Shown piece by piece: positions 36,798-45,512 of a DNA stretch of 64,000 nucleotides. The stretch's first letter is position 1; each line of letters begins with the position of its first letter. The notes under the pieces were generated by a model that was not told the DNA's origin, did no database searches, and was given only the letters and a program-made list of their open reading frames with translations. Source of the DNA: Flavobacteriales bacterium 33_180_T64 (GTDB lineage Bacteria; Bacteroidota; Bacteroidia; Flavobacteriales; Flavobacteriaceae); NCBI GenBank assembly GCA_002162685.1, contig MAAQ01000009.1:36911-100910 (forward strand). The letters run 5' to 3'. A program made the position numbers and the translations under genes.

Positions 36798-37706
36798 TTG
36801 GAATTAAATAACAAGATAGATTTCTTTTTGGTTGGTGCCGCTAGATGCGGAACAACTAGCCTTTATAATTACCTCAATAATTGTGTGGATATTTTTTTGC
36901 CTAAAGTAAAGGAACCTAATTATTTTTCTGAAGTTGATTCTCCTAAATCTGAAGATTTTGAGCAGCCAAAGCTTGATGAAACCTATCATTCAAAAATTAT
37001 AAATTCAAAAGAGATATATGATTCTCTTTATCAAAATGCAAATGACAATCAGTTAAAAGGAGACACATCTCCTTCGTATTTATGGGATAAAAATACTGCT
37101 AAAAAGCTGTTTAATCACAACCCTAAAGCCAAAATTATAATTAGTTTAAGACATCCAATAGATAGAGCTTACAGTCATTATATTATGAATTATTATACTG
37201 GCGTAGATAAGAGTAAGACATTTATAGAGGCCCTCAATTCAAAAAAAAATGAAATGTGGGGAAGTTGTAACCAATATAAGGAAATGAGCAGGTATTTTGA
37301 ACAAGTGAAAGAATATTATACTGTTTTTCCAAAAGATCAGATAAAAATAATAGTTTATGAAGATTGGACAAAAAACATACAAAATGAGATTATAGAAATA
37401 TTTAAATTCCTTAATCTTAATACTAATGATGAAATTGAAATCAATCAAGTTAATAGTAATAAGATAAAACCTTTAAAAAAGGTCGCTCTTTTAAATATTT
37501 TAAGACAAAATAAGATTAAGAGTATGATAAAGAAAGTTTTAAATCAAGATCGTGTAGATACTTTAAAATCCTTTTTTTTTAATGATGATAAAGAAATTGA
37601 AAAATTAGATTCGATATCAAGAGACGAACTAAGTCAGGAATTTAAAAAAGAGATTAAAATGCTTAGCGACCTAACACAAATTGATTTTATAACGAAATGG
37701 AATTAA
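36798..37706 (+). CDS. PAPS-dependent sulfotransferase (Sulfotransfer_1 type)
   Basis: The 302-aa protein has the 5'-phosphosulfate loop GAARCGTTS (13-21) and the 3'-phosphate motif SLRHPIDRAYSHY (Arg118, Ser126), the two PAPS-binding elements of sulfotransferases. It should transfer sulfate from PAPS to a glycan hydroxyl or amine. The frame begins with TTG at 36798 (Met-Glu-Leu-like); no ATG precedes the PAPS loop, so the TTG or another alternative start is used. It sits 5 bp after wzx and is convergent with the second sulfotransferase. The coding sequence is notably AT-rich. Confidence 0.88.
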   Translation: MELNNKIDFFLVGAARCGTTSLYNYLNNCVDIFLPKVKEPNYFSEVDSPKSEDFEQPKLDETYHSKIINSKEIYDSLYQNANDNQLKGDTSPSYLWDKNTAKKLFNHNPKAKIIISLRHPIDRAYSHYIMNYYTGVDKSKTFIEALNSKKNEMWGSCNQYKEMSRYFEQVKEYYTVFPKDQIKIIVYEDWTKNIQNEIIEIFKFLNLNTNDEIEINQVNSNKIKPLKKVALLNILRQNKIKSMIKKVLNQDRVDTLKSFFFNDDKEIEKLDSISRDELSQEFKKEIKMLSDLTQIDFITKWN

Positions 37707-37712
37707 CGGGAT

Positions 37713-38354
37713 TTACTCCGGAAATTTGTAATTAAACTTGTTGATTTCCCAAGCATACCTTTCAAAAACTAATTGTTTCGATTTTTCTGAATAATATTCT
37801 TTCGCTTTTTTCTTCCGCTTTCTAACATTTTTTTTGACAATTTCAAAACCTGAATCTAACTCAATATTTAAATCTTTAAAAAGTATAGGGATTTCTCTTT
37901 CAAAATGTTCTAAACATATTATTTTGTTAACTATTATGTCACCATTCTTGTCGCTTATATAATTTTTCAATGAATAAGCACCATACATTCTCCATCTGTC
38001 ATGGTTTTTTCCGCCACCACCTTTTCCTTCAGTTTTAGTAGATTTAAGCCATAAATCAAAAGGAGGTTTTACGGGCCATCGTCTGTATATCATCTCGTAT
38101 AAAGAAACTAATCTGTTAAACGGATTTCTTGTACAAACTATTTTATAGTAGTCATCATAATTATACCCTTTTTCATGAAAAAGAGTTTTCGTTTCAAGTG
38201 GGCTTATATGAGAATAAAAAGGGTTTTCATCTGTAACGCTTGCGAATGGCAGGTCTAAAATTTCAGAATATGGCGTTAACATTTCGCGTAAACTTTCGGA
38301 ACCTGTTTTTGGGTTGCTAAAAAATATAAACTTATTTTTGTGAGAAATCCTCAT
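37713..38354 (-). CDS. Sulfotransferase family 2-like protein
   Basis: The 213-aa protein has a PAPS 5' loop of the second type, NPKTGSES (14-21), and a 3'-phosphate element CTRNPFNRLVSLY (Arg76, Ser84). This resembles the Sulfotransfer_2 (carbohydrate sulfotransferase) group rather than the neighbouring enzyme. It is the only minus-strand gene inside the plus-strand part of the locus and is convergent with the first sulfotransferase (6 bp apart). It may be an independently acquired cassette for sulfation at a different position. Confidence 0.85.
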   Translation of the reverse strand: MRISHKNKFIFFSNPKTGSESLREMLTPYSEILDLPFASVTDENPFYSHISPLETKTLFHEKGYNYDDYYKIVCTRNPFNRLVSLYEMIYRRWPVKPPFDLWLKSTKTEGKGGGGKNHDRWRMYGAYSLKNYISDKNGDIIVNKIICLEHFEREIPILFKDLNIELDSGFEIVKKNVRKRKKKAKEYYSEKSKQLVFERYAWEINKFNYKFPE

Positions 38355-38413
38355 TTTAAAATGTTAATAGTTAATTTTACGTTGCCAAATATATTAATTT
38401 AAAAAGAAAAAGA

Positions 38414-39682
38414 GTGCCTCAATTTGTATATAAGACAGGCTTAATTTTATTAGTGTTACTTTTATCGATATACTCTATTGAGTTATCTTTCATCACTTCC
38501 ATTTTAGTTCTAATTTTATCATTTTCAAGTAAAATTAATTTTAATTTTATTTTTACAGTTATACTTTTAATTATTATAGCAGTAATTGGATTTTTATCTA
38601 GTTACGGATTAAAATATCCTCCTTTTGATGTTTTAAAAGATGTAATATATTTTATTAGACCAATAACCATTTTGTTGGCCAGCTATTTTGTTGTTAAGAG
38701 GATAAAGTCAAAAACTTATGTTTTTAATGTAGTAATTGGTATTGCTTTATTTTTTGCGATTAAGCACTTAGCAAATATTTTATTTCACCTACCACAAATA
38801 GATTCCTATGTATACTTAAGAGGTTTGGGAGGAAAGCAGAATCATATTGAAATAGTTGCTTTAATCTTTATATTTTTTACACCCTTTAAAACTCCATTTA
38901 AAAAATATGATAAATTACTTTCAGCTTTAACCACAATAATTATATTTTCTTCTTTTATACTCTACTTATCTAGAACTATGTATATAGTTTTATTCATTTT
39001 CTTCTTAGGACATAAAGGGTATTTGTTTTTAAATAGAAGATTGATAAAAGGGCTGTTTTTATTTTTAATATTATCAATAATTATAGGAGTTTCTATCTCT
39101 AATGTTGATACAAATAGAGACTCAAAAGGCTTTAAAGCATTTATGTATAAAGTTCAAAACAGCTACGGAGAGTTATTCAATAGTATGGACACTAGCGAAA
39201 TTGTAAATGACAGACGCTTATTATGGGAGCACTGGAGGGCATATGAAGCGCAAAAGGCTATAGAGCAAATTGGCGAAAATGGATTAAAGGCTTGGCTAAT
39301 AGGACTTGGTTTTGGTTCACAAATAGAATTAGACACCTATGTTTTATTAGAAGGCAAAAGATTCACAGAAGTACCATCAATTCATAACGGATTTGTTAAT
39401 GTATTATTTAAGACTGGAATTATTGGTTTTATCTTTTACATATCCTTTATTATATTCATATTTATTAACCATCAAAAATTTAGATATTCTAACAGCAATA
39501 TTTTGTTTAATAAACTATTAGTGGCAACTAGTTTATATATGTTTTTCAATAGTTTTGTAATTACGGGTTTTTTCCGGTCTGGTGAATTTTCTATATTTCT
39601 TTATGGAATTTTGATTGCCTCTAAATTAAAAGAAAACAATGTATTAGTTAAAGAGACTATTGTGGAAGATGAAAATTTATAG
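38414..39682 (+). CDS. Wzy/O-antigen ligase-family membrane protein 1
   Basis: The 422-aa protein has about ten membrane helices and a large periplasmic loop (about 230-325) containing a repeat-unit-polymerase-like segment (WLIGLGFGSQIELD, SIHNGFVNVLFKTGIIGF). It could polymerise repeat units or ligate them. The start is GTG at 38414 after an A-rich AAAAAGAAAAAGA leader; no ATG lies near. A second, unrelated-looking member follows at 41907. Confidence 0.75.
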   Translation: MPQFVYKTGLILLVLLLSIYSIELSFITSILVLILSFSSKINFNFIFTVILLIIIAVIGFLSSYGLKYPPFDVLKDVIYFIRPITILLASYFVVKRIKSKTYVFNVVIGIALFFAIKHLANILFHLPQIDSYVYLRGLGGKQNHIEIVALIFIFFTPFKTPFKKYDKLLSALTTIIIFSSFILYLSRTMYIVLFIFFLGHKGYLFLNRRLIKGLFLFLILSIIIGVSISNVDTNRDSKGFKAFMYKVQNSYGELFNSMDTSEIVNDRRLLWEHWRAYEAQKAIEQIGENGLKAWLIGLGFGSQIELDTYVLLEGKRFTEVPSIHNGFVNVLFKTGIIGFIFYISFIIFIFINHQKFRYSNSNILFNKLLVATSLYMFFNSFVITGFFRSGEFSIFLYGILIASKLKENNVLVKETIVEDENL

Positions 39683-39690
39683 ATAACATT

Positions 39691-40824
39691 TTGAGCACTA
39701 AAAAATTATTAGTTGATGCACATACTTTTGATGAAAATCATCAAGGAATACGAACTTTTATTAAAGGGATTTATAGTGCGTTAGATGTGTCACCTTCGGA
39801 ATTGAAAGTTTATTTGGTTGCGAACGATATTGATAACTTAAAAGAAGAATTTAAAAACCAAAACAATTTTAACTATATCAAGTTAGAATCACGAAATAGA
39901 TATATTAGGCTGGCCTACGAATTACCAAAACTTATTAAAAAACACCGATTTGATTTCGCTCATTTTAATTATTATTTACCTCTTTTTTTAAATAAGGACT
40001 GTAAGTATATTGTGACCATTCATGATGTTCTTTTTATTGATTTTCCACAATATTTTTCTCTAAAATACCGAATTAAGAATACTTATTTGTTTAAAAGATC
40101 TGCTTTAAAAGCTAATATATTAACAACCGTTTCGGAGTATTCCGCAGAACGCATAAAAAGAAATTTTAATATTAAAAAGAAACCACTTTTTGTATTACCT
40201 AATGCGATTAACGAAAAGTATAAATTAGAATACAATAAAAACAAGGATAGAGAAGAAATTAAACAGGTATATAATATTGATAATTTCTTGTTGTATGTAA
40301 GTAGAATAGAACCAAGAAAAAATCATTTAAAACTAGTACGAGCTTATCAAGAATTACAATTATGGAATCGTGGTATTTCTTTAGTTCTTATTGGCAAAGA
40401 AAGTTTTGAAGACAAAGAATTGGAAAAAGCAATTAAAAGAGTAGATATAGAATCAGGCGGAAAGTTAGTCAGACTTGAAGATGTAGCAAATGAAGAATTA
40501 ATCAAGTTTTATAATGCAGCTCAATTAGCTGTTTTTCCATCGCTATGTGAAGGTTTTGGTATTCCGCCTATAGAAAGTGCCGTTTTAAAAACGCCAACAC
40601 TATGCTCTAATTCTACAGCAATGAAAGATTTTACTTTTTTTGAGAGCTGTTTGTTTGATGCATCTTCTAAGGATGTCATTAAATTAAAAATTTTAGAAGT
40701 TTTGAATATTCAAGAAGATAATCATGAAATCGTAAGATTACAAAATATTTCTGAAATGATTAAAAAAAAATATAGTTGGACTGAAACAGCAAAAATATTA
40801 AAAAATTTGATATTGAATGATTGA
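39691..40824 (+). CDS. GT4-type glycosyltransferase
   Basis: The 377-aa GT-B protein has the C-terminal nucleotide-sugar region SRIEPRKNHLKLVRAY and the E-x7-E-like VFPSLCEGFGIPPIESA motif of family GT4. The start appears to be TTG at 39691, since no ATG occurs before the conserved N-terminal strand KKLLVDAHTF. The donor and linkage cannot be told. It overlaps the next gene by 8 bp. Confidence 0.85.
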   Translation: MSTKKLLVDAHTFDENHQGIRTFIKGIYSALDVSPSELKVYLVANDIDNLKEEFKNQNNFNYIKLESRNRYIRLAYELPKLIKKHRFDFAHFNYYLPLFLNKDCKYIVTIHDVLFIDFPQYFSLKYRIKNTYLFKRSALKANILTTVSEYSAERIKRNFNIKKKPLFVLPNAINEKYKLEYNKNKDREEIKQVYNIDNFLLYVSRIEPRKNHLKLVRAYQELQLWNRGISLVLIGKESFEDKELEKAIKRVDIESGGKLVRLEDVANEELIKFYNAAQLAVFPSLCEGFGIPPIESAVLKTPTLCSNSTAMKDFTFFESCLFDASSKDVIKLKILEVLNIQEDNHEIVRLQNISEMIKKKYSWTETAKILKNLILND

Positions 40825-41944
40825 AAAAAAATTGAAGATAGGTATAATAGGAACGAGAGGAGTACCGAACTATCATGGAGGATTTGAACAATTTGCAGAA
40901 TTCTTTTCAGTTTATCTTGCACAAAATAATCATGATGTATATGTCTATAATTCAAGTAGTCATCCTTATCAAGAAGTTTTATTTAATGGAGTAAATATTA
41001 TACATTGTTATGATCCTGAAGATAAAATTGGCGCATCTGGTCAATTTATATATGATTTGAATTGTATACTAGATTCAAGAAAGAGGAATTTTGATGTGTT
41101 GCTTCAACTGGGATATACAAGCAGTTCCATTTGGTATAAATTATTACCTAAAAAAGCTGTAGTTATAACTAATATGGATGGTTTAGAATGGAAACGTTCA
41201 AAATATTCTAAACCTATCCAAAAATTTTTAAAATTTGCTGAGAAACTAGCAGTAAATTCAAGCGATTATTTAATTTCGGACTCTATAGGTATTCAAAATT
41301 ATATACAAGAAACATACCATGTAACTTCTGAATATATTGCTTATGGAGCAGAGATGTTCAATGACCCAAATCAAGACTTCTTAATGGAATATGATGTGGA
41401 AGCATATAAATATAATATGCTAATTGCAAGACTAGAGCCTGAAAACAATATAGAAACAATTTTAGATGGTGTTGCTAAGTCCCATAATAAAACTGTTTTT
41501 TTGGTGGTTGGAAAGCATGATGTTAATAAATTTGGTGCTTATTTAAAAGACAAATTTAAAGATGTAAATAATGTTAGATTCATTGGTGGGGTTTATAACA
41601 TGGAGCACCTAAATAACCTAAGGTACTATTCTAATTTATATTTTCATGGACATTCGGTTGGGGGAACTAACCCTTCGCTGTTAGAAGCAATGTCCTCCAA
41701 AGCATTAATTATTGCTCATAACAATCAGTTTAATAAGTCTATTTTAAAAGACAATGCATTATTTTTTAAGACAGATTTAGAAGTAAAGCATTATATTGAG
41801 ACTATTAAAAAAAGTAATCATCAGCATAAAATAGAAACTTGTTATGAGGATATACGCAAAAAATATAATTGGAACGGTATAAATAATCAATATTTCGAAT
41901 TTTTAAATGACTGCAATTTTAAAAGTAAACAAAGTACTTCATAA
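40817..41944 (+). CDS. DUF1972-containing glycosyltransferase
   Basis: The 375-aa protein opens with KIGIIGTRGVPNYHGGFEQFAE, the DUF1972 signature, followed by a GT4-like C-terminal domain (ARLEPENNIETIL, HSVGGTNPSLLEAMSSKALIIA). Members act as rhamnosyl- or related transferases in exopolysaccharide synthesis, which fits the rhamnose genes here, but the sugar is not proven. Both ends overlap neighbouring genes (8 and 38 bp). Confidence 0.86.
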   Translation: MIEKKLKIGIIGTRGVPNYHGGFEQFAEFFSVYLAQNNHDVYVYNSSSHPYQEVLFNGVNIIHCYDPEDKIGASGQFIYDLNCILDSRKRNFDVLLQLGYTSSSIWYKLLPKKAVVITNMDGLEWKRSKYSKPIQKFLKFAEKLAVNSSDYLISDSIGIQNYIQETYHVTSEYIAYGAEMFNDPNQDFLMEYDVEAYKYNMLIARLEPENNIETILDGVAKSHNKTVFLVVGKHDVNKFGAYLKDKFKDVNNVRFIGGVYNMEHLNNLRYYSNLYFHGHSVGGTNPSLLEAMSSKALIIAHNNQFNKSILKDNALFFKTDLEVKHYIETIKKSNHQHKIETCYEDIRKKYNWNGINNQYFEFLNDCNFKSKQSTS

Positions 41945-43136
41945 GCCTTATTTTTTTCCAAGTCTTATTGCTTTAGTTCTTTCCACTTTATTTATTGGTT
42001 ATGCACCTAGTAGTATTGCATTAGGGGTTTTAGTTTTTTTTTCTTTATTAGACGCGATAACCAGTGGAAGAAAAATTAACGTCCAATTTGTATTATTAAT
42101 TCCTATTCTAATTTATGTTTTCTTTATATTGAGTTCACTTTGGACTGTAAATATAGATTTAACTATAAAAGGACTAGAAAGAACAATACCCTTATGTTTA
42201 ATCCCAATATGTTTCTTACTCCTCCCAAAATTTACATTTTTTCAAACAAAATTAGTTTTAGAATATTTTACAAGGGCGAATTTTTTATATGGAATTCTTT
42301 TTCTTTCAGCAGCTATAATTAATTATTTTAAAACAAGCTCGTTTTCAGTTTTCACATACCATGAACTTGTTAGTGTGTTAGACCTAAATGCTATTTATGT
42401 TTCCACTTACTTTTTAATTTCCTTATCTTATCTTCTGTCTAAAAAAGAAAAAAGTAAGCTGGATAAAATTGGAATATTACTCTTAATAAGCTTAATATTA
42501 TTGTTGTCTTCAAAAATGATTTTGCTGATATTGATATTGATATTAGTAATACACATGGTTTATTTCAATAATTTTTCCTTTTTCAATAATTTTAAAACGA
42601 TTTTAATCCTTTTTTTTGGAATATTGATAGTGGGATTAACATCTACCCAAGTTATAAATCGGTTTTTAGAAGAAAAAACAACAAATATTGATGAAGTACT
42701 GTATAGTGAAAAGTTTAATAGAATTTATCCATGGACAGGAACTTCGATACGGCTATTACAAGCAAGAATATTATGTGAGCAGATAGAACAAGAATCAATT
42801 TTATGGAAAGGGTTTGGATTATTTGCATCTAGAGAGAATTTAAAAAAAAGACACCTTGAATTTAACACCTATTATGGGTATCATTCCTACAACTATCACA
42901 ATCAGTATGCTCAAGTTTTGTCAGAATTAGGGGTTTTCGGATTGATGGGAATACTTCTTTTATTATGTGCGAATTTTTTAAAAGCTTTAAAATCAAAATG
43001 GTTAGTTGTTATTGCTTTTGCAATAACAATACCCTTACTTTTTTTAACAGAATCTTTTCTATGGGTACATAGGGGAGTCATTTTTTTTATTTTGCTATAT
43101 TGTCTTTTTAATAGGACGGTTTTTAGTGATTTATAA
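41907..43136 (+). CDS. Wzy/O-antigen ligase-family membrane protein 2
   Basis: The 409-aa protein has about ten membrane helices and the Wzy_C-type periplasmic region (LWKGFGLFASRE, then YHNQYAQVLSELGVFGLMGILLLL). Its ATG at 41907 gives a 38-bp overlap with the DUF1972 gene, an unusually long coupling; a shorter internal start would remove part of the first hydrophobic segment. With the 38414 product it gives the locus two polymerase/ligase candidates. Confidence 0.75.
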   Translation: MTAILKVNKVLHKPYFFPSLIALVLSTLFIGYAPSSIALGVLVFFSLLDAITSGRKINVQFVLLIPILIYVFFILSSLWTVNIDLTIKGLERTIPLCLIPICFLLLPKFTFFQTKLVLEYFTRANFLYGILFLSAAIINYFKTSSFSVFTYHELVSVLDLNAIYVSTYFLISLSYLLSKKEKSKLDKIGILLLISLILLLSSKMILLILILILVIHMVYFNNFSFFNNFKTILILFFGILIVGLTSTQVINRFLEEKTTNIDEVLYSEKFNRIYPWTGTSIRLLQARILCEQIEQESILWKGFGLFASRENLKKRHLEFNTYYGYHSYNYHNQYAQVLSELGVFGLMGILLLLCANFLKALKSKWLVVIAFAITIPLLFLTESFLWVHRGVIFFILLYCLFNRTVFSDL

Positions 43137-43185
43137 TCCTCAGAGAATAAAGGTTCATTTTAATTATCAAACCCTATTTATTTCT

Positions 43186-43193
43186 TATTTTTG
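43186..43193 (+). promoter_or_regulatory. Weak internal -7 box (TATTTTTG) before ugd
   Basis: An exact TAnnTTTG octamer lies 20 bases before the ugd ATG, in the 77-bp gap that follows the second polymerase-like gene. It may start a sub-operon of ugd, the decarboxylase and the initiating transferase. No -33 TTG is seen. Confidence 0.3.
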
Positions 43194-43213
43194 TTTTCAA
43201 ATTAAAATAATAT

Positions 43214-44524
43214 ATGAAAATATCCGTGATTGGAACAGGTTATGTTGGGCTGGTAACAGGAACTTGCTTGGCTGAAACAGGAAATGATGTGCTTTGTATT
43301 GATATTGATGTAGCTAAAGTGCAACATATGTTGCAGGGGAAAGTCCCTATTTATGAACCTCATTTAGACACACTTTTCAAAAAAAATATAGAGGCCAATC
43401 GTTTGCGTTTTTCTACTTCTCTAAAAGAGGGTTTGGATCACGGGAGCATCATATTTTTAGCACTACCTACTCCAGAAGATGAAGATGGATCCGCTGATTT
43501 ATCTTATATTTTAGGAGCGGCTAAAGAAATTGGGAAATTATTGACGGAATATAAAGTTATTGTTGATAAAAGTACTGTGCCTGTTGGAACCGCTGATAAA
43601 GTTAGGGATACAATTGCTATGGAAACAAGTGTTGAATTTGACGTAGTTTCAAACCCTGAATTTCTTAGAGAAGGACTTGCAGTTGATGATTTTTTAAAAC
43701 CAGAACGTATTGTAATTGGATCTAGTTCTAATCGTGCTACACAGTTGATGCAAAAATTATATAAACCATTTGTGCGATCAGGGAACCCGATAATTATTAT
43801 GGATGAAAAATCGGCGGAACTCACAAAATACGCTTCTAATTCTTTTTTGGCAACAAAAATTACATTCATGAATGAAATCGCTAACTTCTGTGAAAAGGTT
43901 GGTGCTGATGTGGATAAAGTTCGTGTGGGTATGGGTACTGATTCAAGAATTGGAAAACGCTTTCTCTTTCCAGGTATTGGTTATGGAGGGTCTTGTTTTC
44001 CTAAAGATGTGAAAGCACTATATAAATCAGGAAAAGAAGTTGATTATAATTTTGAAATATTAGATGCCGTAATTGGTGTTAATACTGCCCAAAGAAAGAT
44101 ATTAATTCCTAGAGTTGAAGCTTATTTTGATAATAATTTAAATGGGAAAACAATTGCAATTTGGGGTCTTTCATTTAAACCACAAACTGATGATATTAGG
44201 GAAGCTCCAGCGTTATATATGATTGATGAGCTTTTAAAGAAAGGCGCTAAAATAAAGGTTTTTGACCCTGAAGCGATGGATAATGTTCGAAAAAAGTATG
44301 GTGATAAAATTGTGTTTGCTCCCAATATGTATGAGGTGACAAAATTGACTGATGCTCTTATTATAAGTACTGAGTGGAGCATATTTAGAACACCAAATTT
44401 TAATATATTAAAAACGAATATGAACAAACCTGTTATTTTTGATGGTCGAAATCTTTATGAGAATAGTGATTTAGAAAAAGAAGGATTTTATTATAGTTCA
44501 ATCGGAAGAAATCGAGTTAGTTAA
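43214..44524 (+). CDS. ugd: UDP-glucose 6-dehydrogenase
   Basis: It oxidises UDP-glucose twice to UDP-glucuronate. GTGYVG (7-12) binds NAD, and GYGGSCFPKD (256-265) holds the catalytic Cys261. EFLREGLAVDDFLKPERIV and the C-terminal GLSFKPQTDDIREAPA are UGD-type. The length of 436 aa is normal. The UDP-ManNAc dehydrogenase WecC is related, but the sequence reads as UGD. The next gene starts directly after its stop and uses its product. Confidence 0.94.
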   Translation: MKISVIGTGYVGLVTGTCLAETGNDVLCIDIDVAKVQHMLQGKVPIYEPHLDTLFKKNIEANRLRFSTSLKEGLDHGSIIFLALPTPEDEDGSADLSYILGAAKEIGKLLTEYKVIVDKSTVPVGTADKVRDTIAMETSVEFDVVSNPEFLREGLAVDDFLKPERIVIGSSSNRATQLMQKLYKPFVRSGNPIIIMDEKSAELTKYASNSFLATKITFMNEIANFCEKVGADVDKVRVGMGTDSRIGKRFLFPGIGYGGSCFPKDVKALYKSGKEVDYNFEILDAVIGVNTAQRKILIPRVEAYFDNNLNGKTIAIWGLSFKPQTDDIREAPALYMIDELLKKGAKIKVFDPEAMDNVRKKYGDKIVFAPNMYEVTKLTDALIISTEWSIFRTPNFNILKTNMNKPVIFDGRNLYENSDLEKEGFYYSSIGRNRVS

Positions 44525-45511
44525 ATGAAAAAGGTACTGATAACAGGAGCCGCAGGGTTTTTAGGTTCACATTTATGTGATCGCTTTATAAAAGAAGGTT
44601 TTTTTGTAATAGGAATGGATAATTTTATAACTGGAGATAGAAAAAATATAAACCATTTAAAAGATCATCCTAATTTCCAATTTATTGAACACGATATAAC
44701 AGAGTTTATCAATTTTGACGGAGAATTAGATTACATTCTACATTTTGCTTCGCCAGCAAGTCCAATAGATTATTTAAAAATTCCAATCCAAACTTTAAAA
44801 GTAGGCTCTTTAGGAACACACAATTTATTGGGTTTAGCTAGAGCAAAAAAGGCAAGGCTATTAATAGCGTCTACATCTGAAGTATATGGCGACCCATTGG
44901 TACATCCTCAAACAGAAGGGTATTATGGGAATGTCAATACCATTGGACCGCGTGGAGTTTATGATGAAGCAAAACGATTTCAAGAATCCATAACAATGGC
45001 CTATCATAGATTTCATGGTGTAGAAACACGCATCGTACGTATTTTTAACACCTATGGGCCAAGAATGCGACTTAATGATGGACGTGTAATACCTGCATTT
45101 ATGGGACAAGCTTTAAGAGGAGAAGATTTAACTATTTTTGGCGATGGTATGCAAACACGATCCTTTTGTTATGTTGATGATCAAGTTGAAGGTATTTTTA
45201 AATTGTTGTTTAGTGATTATTCTAGTCCAGTGAACATTGGAAATCCAAATGAAATTACAATTAAAGATTTTGCTGAGGAGATAATAAAATTAACCAAAAC
45301 GAATCAAAAGGTTATATATAGAGAGTTACCTATAGACGATCCATTACAACGTCAACCAGATATAACTTTAGCTAAAAAATTATTAAACTGGGAACCCAAA
45401 ACATCTCGAGAATTAGGAATGAAAATTACATTCAATTATTTTCAAGAATTATCTGATGAAGAATTGTATAAAAGTGAACACAAAGATTTCACTAACTATA
45501 TAAAAAAATAG
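44525..45511 (+). CDS. UDP-glucuronate decarboxylase (UDP-xylose synthase)
   Basis: The 328-aa short-chain dehydrogenase-fold enzyme has GAAGFLGSH (8-16), [12 protein letters not shown], the YDEAK catalytic pair (Tyr146, Lys150) and [11 protein letters not shown], all close to the UXS family. It converts UDP-glucuronate to UDP-xylose. Its ATG follows the ugd stop with no gap, which supports this reading. Related epimerases are possible, but the ASPASP motif favours UXS. Confidence 0.9.
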   Translation: MKKVLITGAAGFLGSHLCDRFIKEGFFVIGMDNFITGDRKNINHLKDHPNFQFIEHDITEFINFDGELDYILHFASPASPIDYLKIPIQTLKVGSLGTHNLLGLARAKKARLLIASTSEVYGDPLVHPQTEGYYGNVNTIGPRGVYDEAKRFQESITMAYHRFHGVETRIVRIFNTYGPRMRLNDGRVIPAFMGQALRGEDLTIFGDGMQTRSFCYVDDQVEGIFKLLFSDYSSPVNIGNPNEITIKDFAEEIIKLTKTNQKVIYRELPIDDPLQRQPDITLAKKLLNWEPKTSRELGMKITFNYFQELSDEELYKSEHKDFTNYIKK

Positions 45512-45512
45512 A

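Noticed and set aside
42519..42550. Repeated GATATT units as a possible microsatellite
   Set aside because: The repeat encodes a leucine/isoleucine-rich membrane helix of the polymerase-like protein and is only three copies long.
43504..43869. 121-aa reverse open frame inside ugd, and similar long antisense frames in other genes
   Set aside because: They mirror strongly conserved genes with intact motifs and have low-complexity translations, so they are shadows.
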